DNA of 54,214 nt, taken from Basidiobolus ranarum. Its lineage: Eukaryota; Basidiobolomycota; Basidiobolomycetes; Basidiobolales. Made by a program: the position numbers and the translations under genes. The notes under the pieces were generated by a model that was not told the origin of the DNA, did no database searches, and saw nothing but the letters and a program-made list of their open reading frames with translations. The stretch is from positions 1-54,214 of the forward strand of contig JASJQH010006888.1 in NCBI GenBank assembly GCA_040143965.1, in the 5' to 3' direction. Of this stretch, positions 11,247-23,392 are shown in pieces; positions within the stretch are counted from its first letter, which is position 1; the number at the start of each line of letters is the position of its first letter.

Positions 11247-11840
11247 ACAATGCAACTCCAAATCAGCTTTGATAGTTGATATTCAATCTCTTCATGAAGC
11301 TAGTCTTTATTGTCTTATTTGAACTGGAATTCAAATCACACTTTTGGTCTGCGACCTGACTAGTTCTTCCACCTGTAGTTTCACTTCATAATGTAAATCT
11401 CGTAAAATTGAAAATTGGAACTTGTAATCTAAAAGTAAAGAAGCTTAACATGCTAAAACATCTCCCCCTGCATATATTTCCTTAATGTACTAGCCATTAA
11501 CACTAGCACTCTCACAATACACGCTTCGTGCCATGGCGTGAGGTGCTTTTCAAGTAAAGTTAGAGTGATTTAGGAGATTGTTCCCTTCATTGGATTAGAA
11601 AGTGTGATCACACGGATTTAGCAATTCCAGTCATTCTCTACGAAAATGAAACTCGAATAAATCCATCATTTTAAGTCAAGTTATAATCGTTGATTTACGC
11701 AACAAAAATTGATTTTTTATTTTGAAGAGACTGTTTCCTGTCACGTACACTACAAGTATTCTACTTTTTTAAACATATCACTTTCTTGGATCCCTCCTAC
11801 ATTTCCAATTTCATAGTGAGAAAATTGAACTTCTTTTAGA
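11247..11840. other. Intergenic
   Basis: AT-rich, no coherent frame. It is the promoter region of the PPIL2 gene. Confidence 0.5.
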
Positions 11841-14070
11841 ATGGGTAAAGGAACAGGTACCGATCTCTCCATTACTATTGTACTGATTCGATTGAGGGCT
11901 AAAATGTTTCCATGTTAGATAAAATGTATATCACTCATAGTGAGTGGTCTAACGACTTTAGTGATGGGGGTATGTCTTTTGGTGGAGCAAAATCCAAAAA
12001 AAATACTCAGATATTCAAACGTCTCCCTTTCTATTGTTGCTCCCTAACCCTTCAGCCTTTTCAACATCCTGTTTGTACCCCTGAAGGAACAGTATTTGAT
12101 TTGGAGTAAGAATTATTGAAGTTCAACACCAGCGAAAATGGAAATATCTAACCATATTTTATCTTCTAACAAATAAGGAGTATCATACCTTATATTAAAA
12201 AATACGGTACCAATCCCGTTACTGGTGAGAAATTGGAGACTGGTAGTTTGATAAAACTTAATTTTCACAAAAACCCCGAAGGTAAACCTCACTTTTTCCT
12301 CGATTTTGGACTTTAACTTATCTAGTTGGCCTAATATGAATAGGTGAATATTGTTGCCCGGTCACCTTTCGAGTTTTTAGTGATCATACACATATTGTGG
12401 CTGTCAAGACCACCGGGAACGTGTTTGCTTATGATACTGTGGAGAGACTTAATATTAAGGCTAAATATTGGCAAGATCTATTAACAGATGAGCCATTTAC
12501 ACGAAAAGATATTGTAACCCTTCAGGTCAGGCTCAGAAACTTTCAACTAAGTTGGAATCGCACTCATTGTTCATATGATTTAGGATCCTCACAATGTCGA
12601 AGGAAGAAATTTGACCACCTTTCACCATTTAAAAAACGATTTAAAAGTATTGACTGAAGGTGGGTTAAACCATAATTCTCGTTATCGAATTGATTGCTCA
12701 TGCGGAATATTTTTTATTACAGAGGAACTCGCCAAGAGAGATCCATCAAACAACATCACTAATGTGGGAACTACAGGTAGAGTTCTAGCAGAGCTGAGAG
12801 CTAAGGAAGCCAAAAAGGTAATTTACATTACTGCTCAATATTAAGAGGTCCTCTTTTGACAACTCTTATGTAGTCTTTGCAAACTTCCGATTCACTTGAT
12901 AAAAAGGCGAAAACTCCATATAATGCTGCACACTTTTCTACCGGCCGAGCTGCAGCCTCCTTTACATCCACTGCTTTCACACCGGTGACAGTAAATGAGC
13001 GAGCACTTATCGATGAGGATGAGTTCATGTATCAAGAAATCAAGAAAAAGGGATACGCTAGAATTCAAACTAATTTTGGTGATATCAATGTTGAACTTCA
13101 TTGTGATCATGTAAGTGTATCTGTCATAAGGTTATCAATGTCATGTTACTAATCTGACACTTGACTTGATTAGACTCCTATGACTTGTCACAATTTCATA
13201 CTTCTTGCCAAGTCGGGATATTACAAAAACATCAAATTTCATCGTTTAATCAAACATTTCATGGTAACGATTTCAGCACTCCTCACCATAGATACTTGGC
13301 TTCTAAATACCTCCATTTATTGTTAGTTACAAGGTGGAGATCCCACTGGCACCGGCCTTGGTGGTGAATCAGCTTGGAAAAAAGATTTTCGCGATGAATT
13401 AAAAGGAAACCTCACGCATACTGGACGTGGTATTCTTAGCATGGCCAACCGAGGAAAGAACACTAATTCTTCTCAGTTGTAAGTCTACTTGGCAACGATT
13501 GTACTTTGAATTGGATTTATATTAACTCCTTCAACCAATCTATACATTCCTCAGCTTCATCACGTTTCGATCCTGTAATCACTTGGACAATAAACACACA
13601 GTCTTCGGACGTGTCGTTGGTGGAATGAATGTCCTAGACAAAATAGAGGTGATTGAAACGGACGACAAAGAACGACCATCTCGAGATATCTTGATAAAAG
13701 ATGTGATCGTCTTTGTGGACCCTTACGATGAATACAAAAAGAAACTGGAGCAGACGTTGAAGGAAGAGAAAGAGGAACCAGCCAAAAAACTAGCAGAAAT
13801 GGAGAAAGAAAAGGTAAATCCTGATAAGATCAATATTTCTTGATGTTCCTTACTTATTCCATAAATTAGGATAATACAACATGGTTTGGTCCAGTTAAGC
13901 AGAAATCTACTAGTACTAGCATCGGCAAATACATCAGTGCTGAAAGTAAAAAAAGACAAGCAGAAAGCATCCCCAATGATGATTCGGTTTCCGACATTCC
14001 CGAAAACAGTGGCGAAGTGAGAAAAAAGAAAGTGGGCTCTTACAAGTTTGGTGACTTCAGTGGCTGGTAG
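11841..14070 (+). CDS. PPIL2: U-box cyclophilin PPIL2 (Cyp60-type)
   Basis: Roughly ten exons, beginning with a 16-base first exon (ATGGGTAAAGGAACAG), then '[12 protein letters not shown]', as in human PPIL2. Order: U-box-like half ('[17 protein letters not shown]', '[14 protein letters not shown]', '[18 protein letters not shown]', '[16 protein letters not shown]'), a linker, then a peptidyl-prolyl isomerase domain ('[17 protein letters not shown]', '[15 protein letters not shown]', '[11 protein letters not shown]', 'SSQFFITFRSC', '[18 protein letters not shown]'). It ends '[10 protein letters not shown]', the family tail. The protein is a nuclear isomerase and E3-like component of activated spliceosomes. 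Intron phases are consistent wherever I checked; I did not sum all exons. Confidence 0.95.
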
Positions 14071-14362
14071 TTGCAAGATGAGTAAGTGGACTTGGCATTT
14101 TTGTTTATTACCGTGGAATTCTCACTCTAGCTTTTTTAGATATATATGGTCATTTATGCTGCGAAAACAATAAACATCCTTGAATAATACACGCGAATAA
14201 CACACGCAATTAGATTTGCCACTCTAGATCGTCATGATCTCGGATAAACTTTCTCTCTGTTATATCTCGGCGATATATTTGGGATTGCTGGAGTGTAAAC
14301 TTTTGGGCAAGAACAAATAAAAGCTGAGGACTACAGTATTTTCCTAAATATTCATCACCTCA

Positions 14363-14989
14363 ATGGGCAATTCATATTCTGATACTTATGGGCCTCGACC
14401 ATTAGTTTTGGTGAGTCCACCAGTTGGAGTCATCGGCTCACAATATATTGCGCAGCAACCAACAATCCTTTACCTCCGAGAGCTGATTTCTCTAAGTGGA
14501 GAGGAATTCAAGATCAAAGATTCAAACGGTACAGTGCTGTTCCGGTGCCATGGTCATTTCTTTAGTGGGCTTTCGCAGAAAAAAACGGTGATGGATATGT
14601 TCGGAAACCCTGTATTCAATATTAAGCACAAGGTTCTCTCCTTCACCAAAGCCTATGAACTCTATCTTGGTGACAATTCTCAAAAATTGTTGGGCGATAT
14701 TGATACCCATATCACAATGACGTGCTCCAAAATGACTGCTCTCTTGACCACTCTTGGAGGAACAGCCTGTCAGTTTATAGTGAAAGGAGACTTCCGTGTC
14801 CACGAAGCATTTATTTTTCGAGGAGATCCAAAGAGAGGTGGAACGCTGCTTGCTAAGGTCTTTCGACCAGTTACTGCCCGACAAATCTTTCTTGACAAAC
14901 ATGACTATTGTCTCGAGATTGCACCTGGAGTCGATATGGCTTTGATGGTATCCTTATGCATCATGATGGATGAATCATATAAAGATTAA
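14363..14989 (+). CDS. LURP-one-related (tubby-like) protein
   Basis: A single exon of 208 residues matching the LOR/DUF567 fold: 'LYLRELISLSGEEFKIKDS', 'VLFRCHGH', 'VMDMFGNPVFNIKHKVLS', 'YELYLGD' and the closing 'YCLEIAPGVDMALMVSLCIM'. The family shares the tubby C-terminal/scramblase-like barrel and is associated with membranes; its biochemical role in fungi is unknown. The N terminus 'MGNSYSD' has Gly2 and Ser5-type residues suited to N-myristoylation, which would fit peripheral membrane attachment. Intronless. Confidence 0.9.
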   Translation: MGNSYSDTYGPRPLVLVSPPVGVIGSQYIAQQPTILYLRELISLSGEEFKIKDSNGTVLFRCHGHFFSGLSQKKTVMDMFGNPVFNIKHKVLSFTKAYELYLGDNSQKLLGDIDTHITMTCSKMTALLTTLGGTACQFIVKGDFRVHEAFIFRGDPKRGGTLLAKVFRPVTARQIFLDKHDYCLEIAPGVDMALMVSLCIMMDESYKD

Positions 14990-15486
14990 TCAAGAAACCT
15001 AATTACTTGAGCATTTCTCAAGCACTCTTAACGAAGACCACCGACATCCAAAAGTAGTTATCAACTTGTTAGTTCGTCATGCAACTTCTCAATTCAGTTC
15101 ATGGAAGTCATGCTTACAAGCTCCGGAAAGGTAAATCTATGATTGTCAAATACATGGTAAATATGTCAAATACATGGCAAATATATGGCGAAAATTATAA
15201 ATAAGGATTGAAAAATCACATGGCTAAACTGTATGTCATGTGGTATATGTTTGATTTATAGATTCGAATGTCTTGTGATGCACTAATCTCTAAATATGTT
15301 GAATTGCCAACGCCTCTATCATTAAAGTATCTTAAAAACCTCTTAGCTTAAAAAATTGTTGTAACACTGATTTACAAAAATAGAAATTCCCCCATTCAAA
15401 ATGATGTACTAGTATTGCTTTAATGTTTTCAAAACTCAATTAAAATTAAATAAAAACCGAATAGGAAAGCTTCATTAATAATATTT
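14990..15486. other. Intergenic between convergent genes
   Basis: 3' flanks of the LURP-like and chitin deacetylase genes. A short imperfect repeat, 'caaatacatggtaaatatgt' and its neighbour, lies near 15150-15185. No coding frame. Confidence 0.5.
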
Positions 15487-16887
15487 CTAATTCAAACAGT
15501 CGGGGCCGCCGCAAACCTCATCAGATGGATTGGGATTTCTGTAATATGGCTGCTCACCAAGACAAGCAGGTAAGCTGACCAGCTTCCAACCACGACATTT
15601 CAAGTATTCTATGGCACGTTGTGCTAAAGGCAGAGTTTTGGGATAGCTAGGGGATCTGAAATCTGCTGTAGTATTCCACACATCGTGATTCAGTGAGATG
15701 AACTTTCCTTCTAACGTACTGGCACTTCCTGATTGATTAACGTACTCTAGGTACATTTCGTCAATGCTATTGACAGGATTCCAGTCTACTGGGTTAACAT
15801 TCCAAGTTACAACTGTGTATCCCATACGCTTCAATACCTGGCGGGAGTAGCTGTCAGTATCTCCATAAGGAGGGCGCATGCAGGTTGGCACAACACCGAG
15901 AATTTGAGCGAAAGCACGATTTAATTTGGACATCTCATAAGTGGTATTATATTCATTTACCGTCATCAGGTTGACATGAGACCAAGTATGTGAGCATATT
16001 TGATGCCCAGATGCATAAGCTCTCTTTACGACATCTGCTAATTCATAGATCGTCTTGATTGGATTTCCGGCACCGCTATTCTTCCAATTGTTACCATTCA
16101 TAAAAAAGGTTGACTTAACTCCAACGCGGTCCAAGTAATCAAGAAGACCTGGTGTTAAAACGCTTGGTCCATCATCAAAAGTAACTGCGAATGTGCCTGG
16201 AACTTGACATCCAGTATGGACAGATGCTTCGGTACCATCTTTACATCCACCTAGGCTACTCTGGCATCCAGTGCCACAATGATCTGATGTGTAACCGCAA
16301 AATCCGTTTCCACTACAGCAGAGTCCAGGAGCACATGAACCAATTCCTGCGCCGCATCTTTGGTCCAAGTAACTCAACATTCCACTAGGAGAAGGCACCA
16401 CAGTCGATGAAGTGGTAGAAGAGAGAGTGGTACTAATAAGTGAGGAGGTGTCTACACTGGAAGATGATGCAATAGTAGTAGTAAGACTGCTGGTAGAAGA
16501 CGAGATGGTGGATATGGTAGGTATGGATGCAGTGCTTTGGGTACTACTAGGAGTTGTGCTCTGGATAGAAGACGGAGTAGTGGGCACGGTAAGTATGGAT
16601 GAATTACTTTGGGTACTGCTAAGAGTTGTACTCTTGATAGTACTAGTGGTTGCTTTCTGGGTACTGCTAGGAGTTGTTCTCCGGGTAGTGCTAGGAATTG
16701 TGCTCCTGGTGGTACTGGTAGTTGTTCTTGTAGTAGTGGTAGAACGACGACCTCTAAAGAAATCGAAATCAATGCTCCAGTTGATTCCAGTCACAGAACC
16801 TACGCCATTGATCTCCTGTGCAGTTGAGCAATCTACGAAGGAGAGCGCGAAGAGCGAAAATATTGCCAACTTGGAAAGAGAATTCAT
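15487..16887 (-). CDS. Secreted chitin deacetylase with CBM18 domain
   Basis: Intronless, 466 residues. A signal peptide (about residues 1-23) is followed by a Ser/Thr-rich linker built of 'TTPSSTQ'-like repeats (about 47-165), probably O-glycosylated. A CBM18/hevein-type module with eight Cys follows ('CGAGIGSCAPGLCCS', 'GFCGYTSDHCGTGC'). The NodB (carbohydrate esterase 4) domain has all motifs: 'TFDDGPS', 'SHTWSHV', 'MRPPYGD', 'TWNVNPVDWN' and 'ISLNHDVW'. The metal-binding Asp-His-His and catalytic Asp are present. It deacetylates chitin to chitosan in the wall or extracellularly. A TATA box lies about 50 bases upstream. No GPI signal is visible. Confidence 0.96.
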   Translation of the reverse strand: MNSLSKLAIFSLFALSFVDCSTAQEINGVGSVTGINWSIDFDFFRGRRSTTTTRTTTSTTRSTIPSTTRRTTPSSTQKATTSTIKSTTLSSTQSNSSILTVPTTPSSIQSTTPSSTQSTASIPTISTISSSTSSLTTTIASSSSVDTSSLISTTLSSTTSSTVVPSPSGMLSYLDQRCGAGIGSCAPGLCCSGNGFCGYTSDHCGTGCQSSLGGCKDGTEASVHTGCQVPGTFAVTFDDGPSVLTPGLLDYLDRVGVKSTFFMNGNNWKNSGAGNPIKTIYELADVVKRAYASGHQICSHTWSHVNLMTVNEYNTTYEMSKLNRAFAQILGVVPTCMRPPYGDTDSYSRQVLKRMGYTVVTWNVNPVDWNPVNSIDEMYLEYVNQSGSASTLEGKFISLNHDVWNTTADFRSPSYPKTLPLAQRAIEYLKCRGWKLVSLPACLGEQPYYRNPNPSDEVCGGPDCLN

Positions 16888-16935
16888 TTTTTGGCCACTA
16901 ATATTTCAAGTGAAGAAACAGATGGAAAGAAGAGA

Positions 16936-16943
16936 TATTTATA
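16936..16943 (-). promoter_or_regulatory. TATA box of chitin deacetylase gene
   Basis: TATAAATA on the minus strand, about 50 bases upstream of the start codon at 16887, in the expected position for a fungal TATA element. Confidence 0.55.
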
Positions 16944-18544
16944 TCAGACCAAGATAACGCCTGAATCTTCTAATTGTAGGCCGTTTCACTTAATACTTGA
17001 TATTGTTTATTAGATTATATTGAGTCACTTTACTTTCTATTCTATAAATAACCCTATACCATGAGCTTTCGTCAATCAATCGCCTGCTTCGAGCTACGTC
17101 TTTGTTAGTCCATTCGATTCCAAATCTGGAAAACCGAACTGGGTTAGTCAATTTGATATATATTTACTAAAGAAACTCCACCAACTTAGCCCTCGGAGTG
17201 AACTACGAATATTATTCTCAGAGCCTGGTTCTATCTGTTTACAACATCTTTCAAGGAATGGTTACATATACATAGCTATGGTGGTTTTGTAGAGTGGCAT
17301 ATCTTTACTATGAGACGCGATTTAGTACACACAGTAAACTAAATCGATCCTAGCCCCGACTTAATTCAAATGAATTGAAAGTAAAGTAAAACTCTGGCCG
17401 AATCAAATATGTAGTTTCGCATTGCATTTCTTAGCTCTTAATCGAGTCAATGATAGTGTGCTATCTATCGGTAGTGTAACAAAGCTCATGAGTATCGTTA
17501 GCCGTTAGCTGAATTTGTAATTATCCTTCAATAGTCAATAGTTTGTGTTCCCTAACGACTAAAAGAAAGCTTGTAGATAAGCGTATGTGTCAAATTTTTA
17601 TATCACACTCTTCGGAAGTCATATAATTGGTGTGGTTTTTAGTGATTTGACTTTTTGAGTTACACCGTTTGAATGATGAAGGAAGGGTCTACTTTCCCTG
17701 GTATGTTATCGGTAAATATTGAGGATTTGACGATTGACCAAACCTGTGCTCTATTCGCTCTCACACTAGACACTCCATCATCTGTCAGTAACACCATATG
17801 TTTTGTAAAGGCGATGTCACTTTCCACAATTCGAGCTTCCATAGTAGATTGACAAGTCTAGTAGTTCGATTGTAGGTGGACCTTGCATATGTCACTGCTG
17901 TTGTTGTTATACAGTCATTTGATGTAACCAATTTCGCTATATGGTTATCCTCCTGTATATTATCAGGTAGAACGAGACACTAACAAACATAAAACCGAGT
18001 AAATGTTGAGTAAAATACTGACGAATCAAAGCTTACGAGGATAAAAGAGATAAATTTGGGTTTATAGGCTTGGGAGGGTAAAAATGAGATAAGGTACATT
18101 CATTCATTTAAACCACTATAACCCTAAATTTATCTACTTGTCAAACTAGCATATATATTGATACCGATATGACCAGCATACATTGATACAGAAATGAAAC
18201 TCAGAAAAAAACTCTCGTCTTGTAGTAATAAATTGTACATCGGTTGGAAAATTAGGGTTAGATAGGACTATTTTCTAATGCTAATTCTAGGGCTAGGATC
18301 ATTTTATTTAGCAAGTCCAAATAATGACTTTGTTGATTATACCTGAGAATTTCGAGTGAATGATGAATATATGCTCCACTTGATAATTATACAAAAAGTG
18401 ATCAGGACTGTTAAACAGGCTCAGAATTTAAATCAATCTGCGTGTGATATTGAATTTTTTTATCCCATCGAAAAAAATCAACAGTACAAAGTAAAAAGGA
18501 CTTCCCGAGAATTAAGCAAAGTCCATCATTATTGCTTTAAGAAC
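16944..18544. other. Long intergenic region
   Basis: Separates chitin deacetylase from ELP2. It contains one weak minus-strand frame at 17660-17842 (listed separately) and TTAGGG-like motifs at about 18120-18127 and 18251-18261, the latter roughly 290 bases upstream of the ELP2 start. I see nothing else. Confidence 0.4.
17660..17842 (-). CDS. Doubtful short ORF
   Basis: A 60-residue ATG-initiated frame ('MEARIVESDIAFTKHMV...') of ordinary composition, with no recognised family. It could be a small gene, one exon of an unresolved gene, or chance. Confidence 0.2.
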   Translation of the reverse strand: MEARIVESDIAFTKHMVLLTDDGVSSVRANRAQVWSIVKSSIFTDNIPGKVDPSFIIQTV

Positions 18545-21500
18545 ATGCCAAGTGCTTGTCCAGAATTTATTGGCGTTGGATGCAACAAAACTACACAAGC
18601 CGCGGCTTGGGGTAAAGACGGCTTAGTAGCTTTTGCTGCTCAAAATAATATTGCTCTTTACAGACCTAAGGTAACATTTATGCCGCCACAAAAGTTCATT
18701 ACACACAATAAATAGTAATGTTATTTCGGTTATGATTCAAAGGATCCTTCTCATAAGGGTATTGAGACCACTCTTCTGGGTCATAGCGGTCGTGTAAACT
18801 GTCTTCAATTCATTAATAGAGGTACATATTTATCTATACCAAGTAGAACGATATACAAACCCTCATTCTGATTCCTTTTTTGAATACACTTAGGCCATGA
18901 ATTTGAGCAAAAGAATGTTGCTTTGGTTTCCGGCTCGACCGATCAAACAGCTAGAGTCTGGAAACGCTTAGATAATGGCAAGGTTCTGAATACTTCCAGT
19001 TTTATTTTGATTCTATTCGCTTCTAACATATCTCGTTATATAAGTGGGTTACCTCTGCTGTTCTCACAGGTCATACTGCACCGATTACTGTTATTGGTTG
19101 TATGCGGTCTCGTTCCATTAATTCTGAACGAGACTTAATTGCAACTGGGTCCACCGACGGTTCTATAAGAATATGGGAAAGAAAGGAAGGCTCAGCTGAC
19201 GAACCAGGTTCGGGCCGTAAAACTTAAGAGTACACCTTCGTATTTCTAACTGTTTGTTTTAGATATTGTGGAGTGTAAGCAAGTTATTCAAGTTGGGACA
19301 AAATATCCTTTATCTTTATCCATTTCCGTGTTACCTGGATCCCAAGGTACTTGATTGAATTTTAATGTTTGTTTAGAATTTTAACTGATAGCTTGAATAC
19401 ATTTCAATTAGTGCCAATTTTGGCTTGTGGCAGTACCGATATGAAAGTTCATCTCTATATAGAAAAGAATGGAGAGGTAATTTTCTCCATTTCAGATTCA
19501 TCCCTTTACTTTAGCTGACATACCTTTAGTTTGTTCAAGCCTTGTCTTTACAAGGACATGAGGATTGGGTTAGAACCTTGGCTTTTACCACTTTTGTTAA
19601 TGGCGACAAAGAGGATCTATTACTTGCCAGTGGATCACAAGATCGTTATATTAGATTGTGGCGTATAGTAGAATCATCTCAAGGAAATGAAGACGAGCAA
19701 AATGATGGTACTTTTGCTAAAGATATGCTAGAGTCGTTAAATGAAGCCATGAAGTATGTCACAAAAAAAGGGCATTTATGTTATAAAGACTAACATCCTT
19801 GTAAAATACAGTAAGGATGGAGCTGTACAACTCAGTACTAAAGCTCATATTATCGAAGTTACTGGACCAAATGAAGCCGAAAAGTAATGCCGTTCACTCA
19901 AAAAATAGTTCACTGGAGTATTCTAATTCTTTTTGAAATATATAGAAAACGATACACCGTAATGTTGGAGGCTTTGTTGATTGGACACGAGGATTGGGTA
20001 TATAGTGTCGATTGGGCTCCACCTGTTCAAGGTAAGTTTTGACGCGTCATAAGATTTCATCAATCTTTAAATTCTAACCTCCATCTTGTAGAAGAGAATG
20101 CTACCTATTCTCAGCCTCCTATCTTACTTTCAGCTTCAGCTGACAAATCCATGATGATGTGGACACCTGAGGAAGAGGGTGGAGTTTGGCTTACTCAGGT
20201 AAGAGTTGGTGAAGTCGGCGGTAATGCTTGCGGATTCTATGGGGGCATGTTTGGTCCTGATGGTAAATCCATACTCGCCCATGGCTACAATGGTACTTTT
20301 CATCTGTGGAGTAATGTGTCTGAGAATGGTATGAACTATCTAACTATTACCTCTCCCTGGTCTATTTGTATTAATTTAATTTTTGCAGAATGGCGGCCAC
20401 AAGTCACAATTAGTGGGCATTTCAAACCAGTCCAGAATTTGACATGGGATCCTACTTCACTTTTCTTCGTTTCTGTCAGGTTAGAGTCTTCACATCAAGA
20501 TGTGAATATTTAGGATAATGTATTAACTTTCTGTGACTAGTCATGACCAAACTGCTCGCCTATTTGCTCCATGCATCTATTCTGATCTAGTATCTCAAGG
20601 CCAACACACTTCTTGGCATGAGATCGCCCGTCCTCAGGTCCACGGTTATGATGTTCAATGCTTGGCGTTTGTTGATAATTATCGCTATGTTAGTGGTTCA
20701 GATGAGAAGGTAATCCTATGTTGATTGGAATATGCTGGTAACATATCTCTAACATTTGATCAATATAAGGTTCTCCGTGTTTTTGACGCTCCTCAAACTT
20801 TTGTTAACGCATTGGCGCATCTTACTGGTAAACATGAGCTTTTGGAGGAAGTGGTACAGTAATCGATGCTATCTAACAATCTTAAGTTCAACTGGGCGAT
20901 ATTGATATCATTCTAAATCACAGACTCAAAGACCTTTGACCGCCAATCTTCCAGCACTTGGCCTTTCCAACAAAGCTGTCTTTGCAGGTATTAGGAATAC
21001 AGAGATCGATTTAATTATTTTATTCGCTGTACTAAATTATTATCAACAAAAGGTGATTTGGGTAAAGAGACTGAGACTGAGCCCGAGGATCTGTTGAATC
21101 GACAAAACTTTACTGCTGCTTCTCCTGCCCCAGCTTCAGTTCTAAAGACTTTGGAGCATCCTCCATTTGAGGAATTTTTGGTTCAGCATACATTATGGCC
21201 AGAGGTTGATAAACTATACGGTCACGGTTATGAAATTATGTGCGTTGGAGCTAGTCATGATGGACAATATGTTGCTTCTGCCTGTAAGGTATTGTGGAAT
21301 TTCTATTCTTACTTTCGTAGGACGTAGCAATTAACTCAACATGGATTAGGCTGCGAACGCTCGTCATGCTTGTCTTAGATTATTCACCGTGAACAACTGG
21401 AAAGAAATCGCTTCACCTCTTTCCTCCCACGTACTTACAGTAACAAAAGTAAGATTCTCTTGGAATGATAAATATCTTTTATCTGTTTCTAGAGATCGCT

Positions 21501-22231
21501 GTTGGACACTCTTCGAGAAAACTGGCAATGAAGGTTTGTTCTTTTGTAACTTTTTGAGAAATACAAAAACTAAGTGATCGATTTTATCAGAGGAACCATT
21601 CGTTCAAGTTGCTAAAGAACAAGCACATGCACGTATTATTTGGGATTGTTCATGGTCACATGATGACCGTATTTTCGCCACTGCCTCACGTGATAAAACG
21701 GTAAGTTTTCTTGTGTTTATTGTCACTGAGTCGATGCTTATGAATGATTTGTATTTAGATCAAATTCTGGTCAGTAAACTCCACATCTGAAGGCACTACT
21801 GTGGCTCTCTTAGGCAGTATCAAGTTAGCAGAGAGTGTAACAGCTATTGATTTTGCTCCTTCGTCCATCGACAACAGGTACATAAAGAATCAATTATTGA
21901 TTATTATGAACGGTTGTATTAACATGATCGCAGATACGTTTTGGCAGTCGGCCTTGAAACCGGCCACATCTTACTCGTTCAAGGACAAATAGAAGAATCT
22001 GGCAGTCAATGGGAGATTCTCTACCAATTCGAGTCTAGGTATTTACCAAATTGAAATTTCCATTCATCTCTATGATTAATCCTTAATTTTTCAATGCTAT
22101 TTAGTATTTGTCACAGTGGAACTGTTCACTCCGTAGCCTGGCGTCGTCAAATATGTTCAGATAGTGAAGCATTACAACTTGCCACTGCAGGGGAAGATCA
22201 CTCAGTTCGCCTTTTCCGTATTGAAATTTAG
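18545..22231 (+). CDS. ELP2: Elongator complex subunit 2
   Basis: About 20 exons encode a protein of roughly 800 residues made of two seven-bladed WD40 propellers. Landmarks include '[17 protein letters not shown]' at the N terminus, '[13 protein letters not shown]', '[14 protein letters not shown]', '[11 protein letters not shown]', '[15 protein letters not shown]', '[15 protein letters not shown]', '[16 protein letters not shown]', '[18 protein letters not shown]' and the final '[13 protein letters not shown]'. Elp2 is a scaffold subunit of Elongator, needed for cm5U34-type wobble uridine modification of tRNA. The ATG at 18545 ('[15 protein letters not shown]') is the conserved start; upstream in-frame codons have no good initiation support. 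Introns are about 50-90 bases. Confidence 0.96.
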
Positions 22232-22570
22232 ATATTCGTAAGGGTTTTGATGAGAAATATTTGTATGTAATCTCTGTTCTACCATTTCACCTAAATTTTT
22301 CACGAATTCATATAATTTACCAAGCATGGGTAATTATAGAGAATTTTTGAGAAATATTAGTGAAGAAATTTAATAAATCACTTAATAATGATATATTTGA
22401 TGTCAAATTTTAATGATTTAGTAGTCAGGGGGGATTATAGAAATACATGTGTTGGAAATAGGAGTTAATATCTCAATGGTAAATATCAATGCGATTGAAT
22501 GGGGAAAAAATTAAAATATGATGTATATGATTTGGGGTGCAGTCGTGTGTGTGTATATGTAAAGGAATGA
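22232..22570. other. Intergenic between convergent ELP2 and C2 genes
   Basis: AT-rich 3' flanks with a short TG run near 22545. No coding signal. Confidence 0.5.
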
Positions 22571-23341
22571 TTAAATCATACCGGGAGTAGGTTGGGTGTG
22601 GACACGGTTAGGTGCATATCCACCTGGTGATGGACTCCTGGGAGGATATGTGGCTTGACGGGGTGGATAAAGAGATTGATTGGGGGGATATCCTTGCTTG
22701 TACAGACGCTGAGGCGGATATGCTTGCGATGGCTGTTTGGAAGGATTGGGAGATGGCTGGGGAGAGGGTAGCTGGTTAGGCTCATCATAGTCACTGTCCG
22801 ACTCTGATGATAAATCATCAAAGTTATCTAGTGTAAGGGACGATGGTGTAGAAGTAAAGGAAGGAGCTTTTCCAACCAAACTCTCGTACACAGGTACCCA
22901 ATCTTCTGAACGGTTGGAAGAAGAAGTGAGAATGAAACCCATGTTAAGTTCAATCTCACCACTGATCACATCTTTTGAACTTTTCTTCTCCAGAGTGTAC
23001 CAAATAGTTCTTTTTTGGGAAGGATCGAATGAAAGTGGAACACCATCGATAAATAACTCTCGAAAAGAGAGGTTAAGTTGTCCCATAAAATCCCTACCAA
23101 AAAAGTCGTTATCCCAACAAACTACTTGAATAAATTTCGGTGGGTTTCTCATGTTAATCTTAAACTCAAAGGTAGTATCCCAAGTGGGTTCTAGTGTCTT
23201 CGGGATAACTTTCGTTGTCTTCTTTTTGTTTTGAAGCTTTACCACGACAAAGGGATCGGATAATCCATTGCTGTCTTTGGGAGCCAAGTTTCTAGCTCTA
23301 ATGACCTGGATCTTCAGGGCTGAAATGGAGTGTACAGACAT
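22571..23341 (-). CDS. C2-domain protein with proline-rich tail
   Basis: Intronless, 256 residues. Residues about 6-135 form a C2 domain ('LKIQVIRARNLAPKDSNG', 'SDPFVVVKLQNKKKTTKV', 'EPTWDTTFEFKI', 'VVCWDNDFFGRDFMGQLNL'). The Asp residues expected to bind calcium (SDPF, DND) are present, so calcium-dependent phospholipid binding is likely. The rest is an acidic Ser-rich patch followed by a Pro/Tyr-rich disordered tail with PxxP motifs. This layout recalls the fungal cytokinesis proteins Inn1/Fic1 (C2 plus PxxP), and the C2 domain also resembles that of phosphatidylserine decarboxylase 2; orthology is not shown. A TATA box lies just upstream. Confidence 0.9.
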   Translation of the reverse strand: MSVHSISALKIQVIRARNLAPKDSNGLSDPFVVVKLQNKKKTTKVIPKTLEPTWDTTFEFKINMRNPPKFIQVVCWDNDFFGRDFMGQLNLSFRELFIDGVPLSFDPSQKRTIWYTLEKKSSKDVISGEIELNMGFILTSSSNRSEDWVPVYESLVGKAPSFTSTPSSLTLDNFDDLSSESDSDYDEPNQLPSPQPSPNPSKQPSQAYPPQRLYKQGYPPNQSLYPPRQATYPPRSPSPGGYAPNRVHTQPTPGMI

Positions 23342-23392
23342 GTTTGCGAGGCGATGTGGAAGGTGTCAGGAACATTGTCAGAAACCCTCTAG

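Noticed and set aside
12611-12844. Possible alternative reading of PPIL2 through the intron at about 12660-12720
   Set aside because: The intron has good gt/ag ends and the spliced product restores the conserved linker.
16412-16957. Long plus-strand ORF (181 codons) opposite chitin deacetylase
   Set aside because: It is the complement of the Ser/Thr repeat linker; the low-complexity hydrophobic repeats are an artefact.
18371-18544. Upstream extension of ELP2
   Set aside because: In frame but without family similarity; the conserved N terminus begins at the ATG at 18545.
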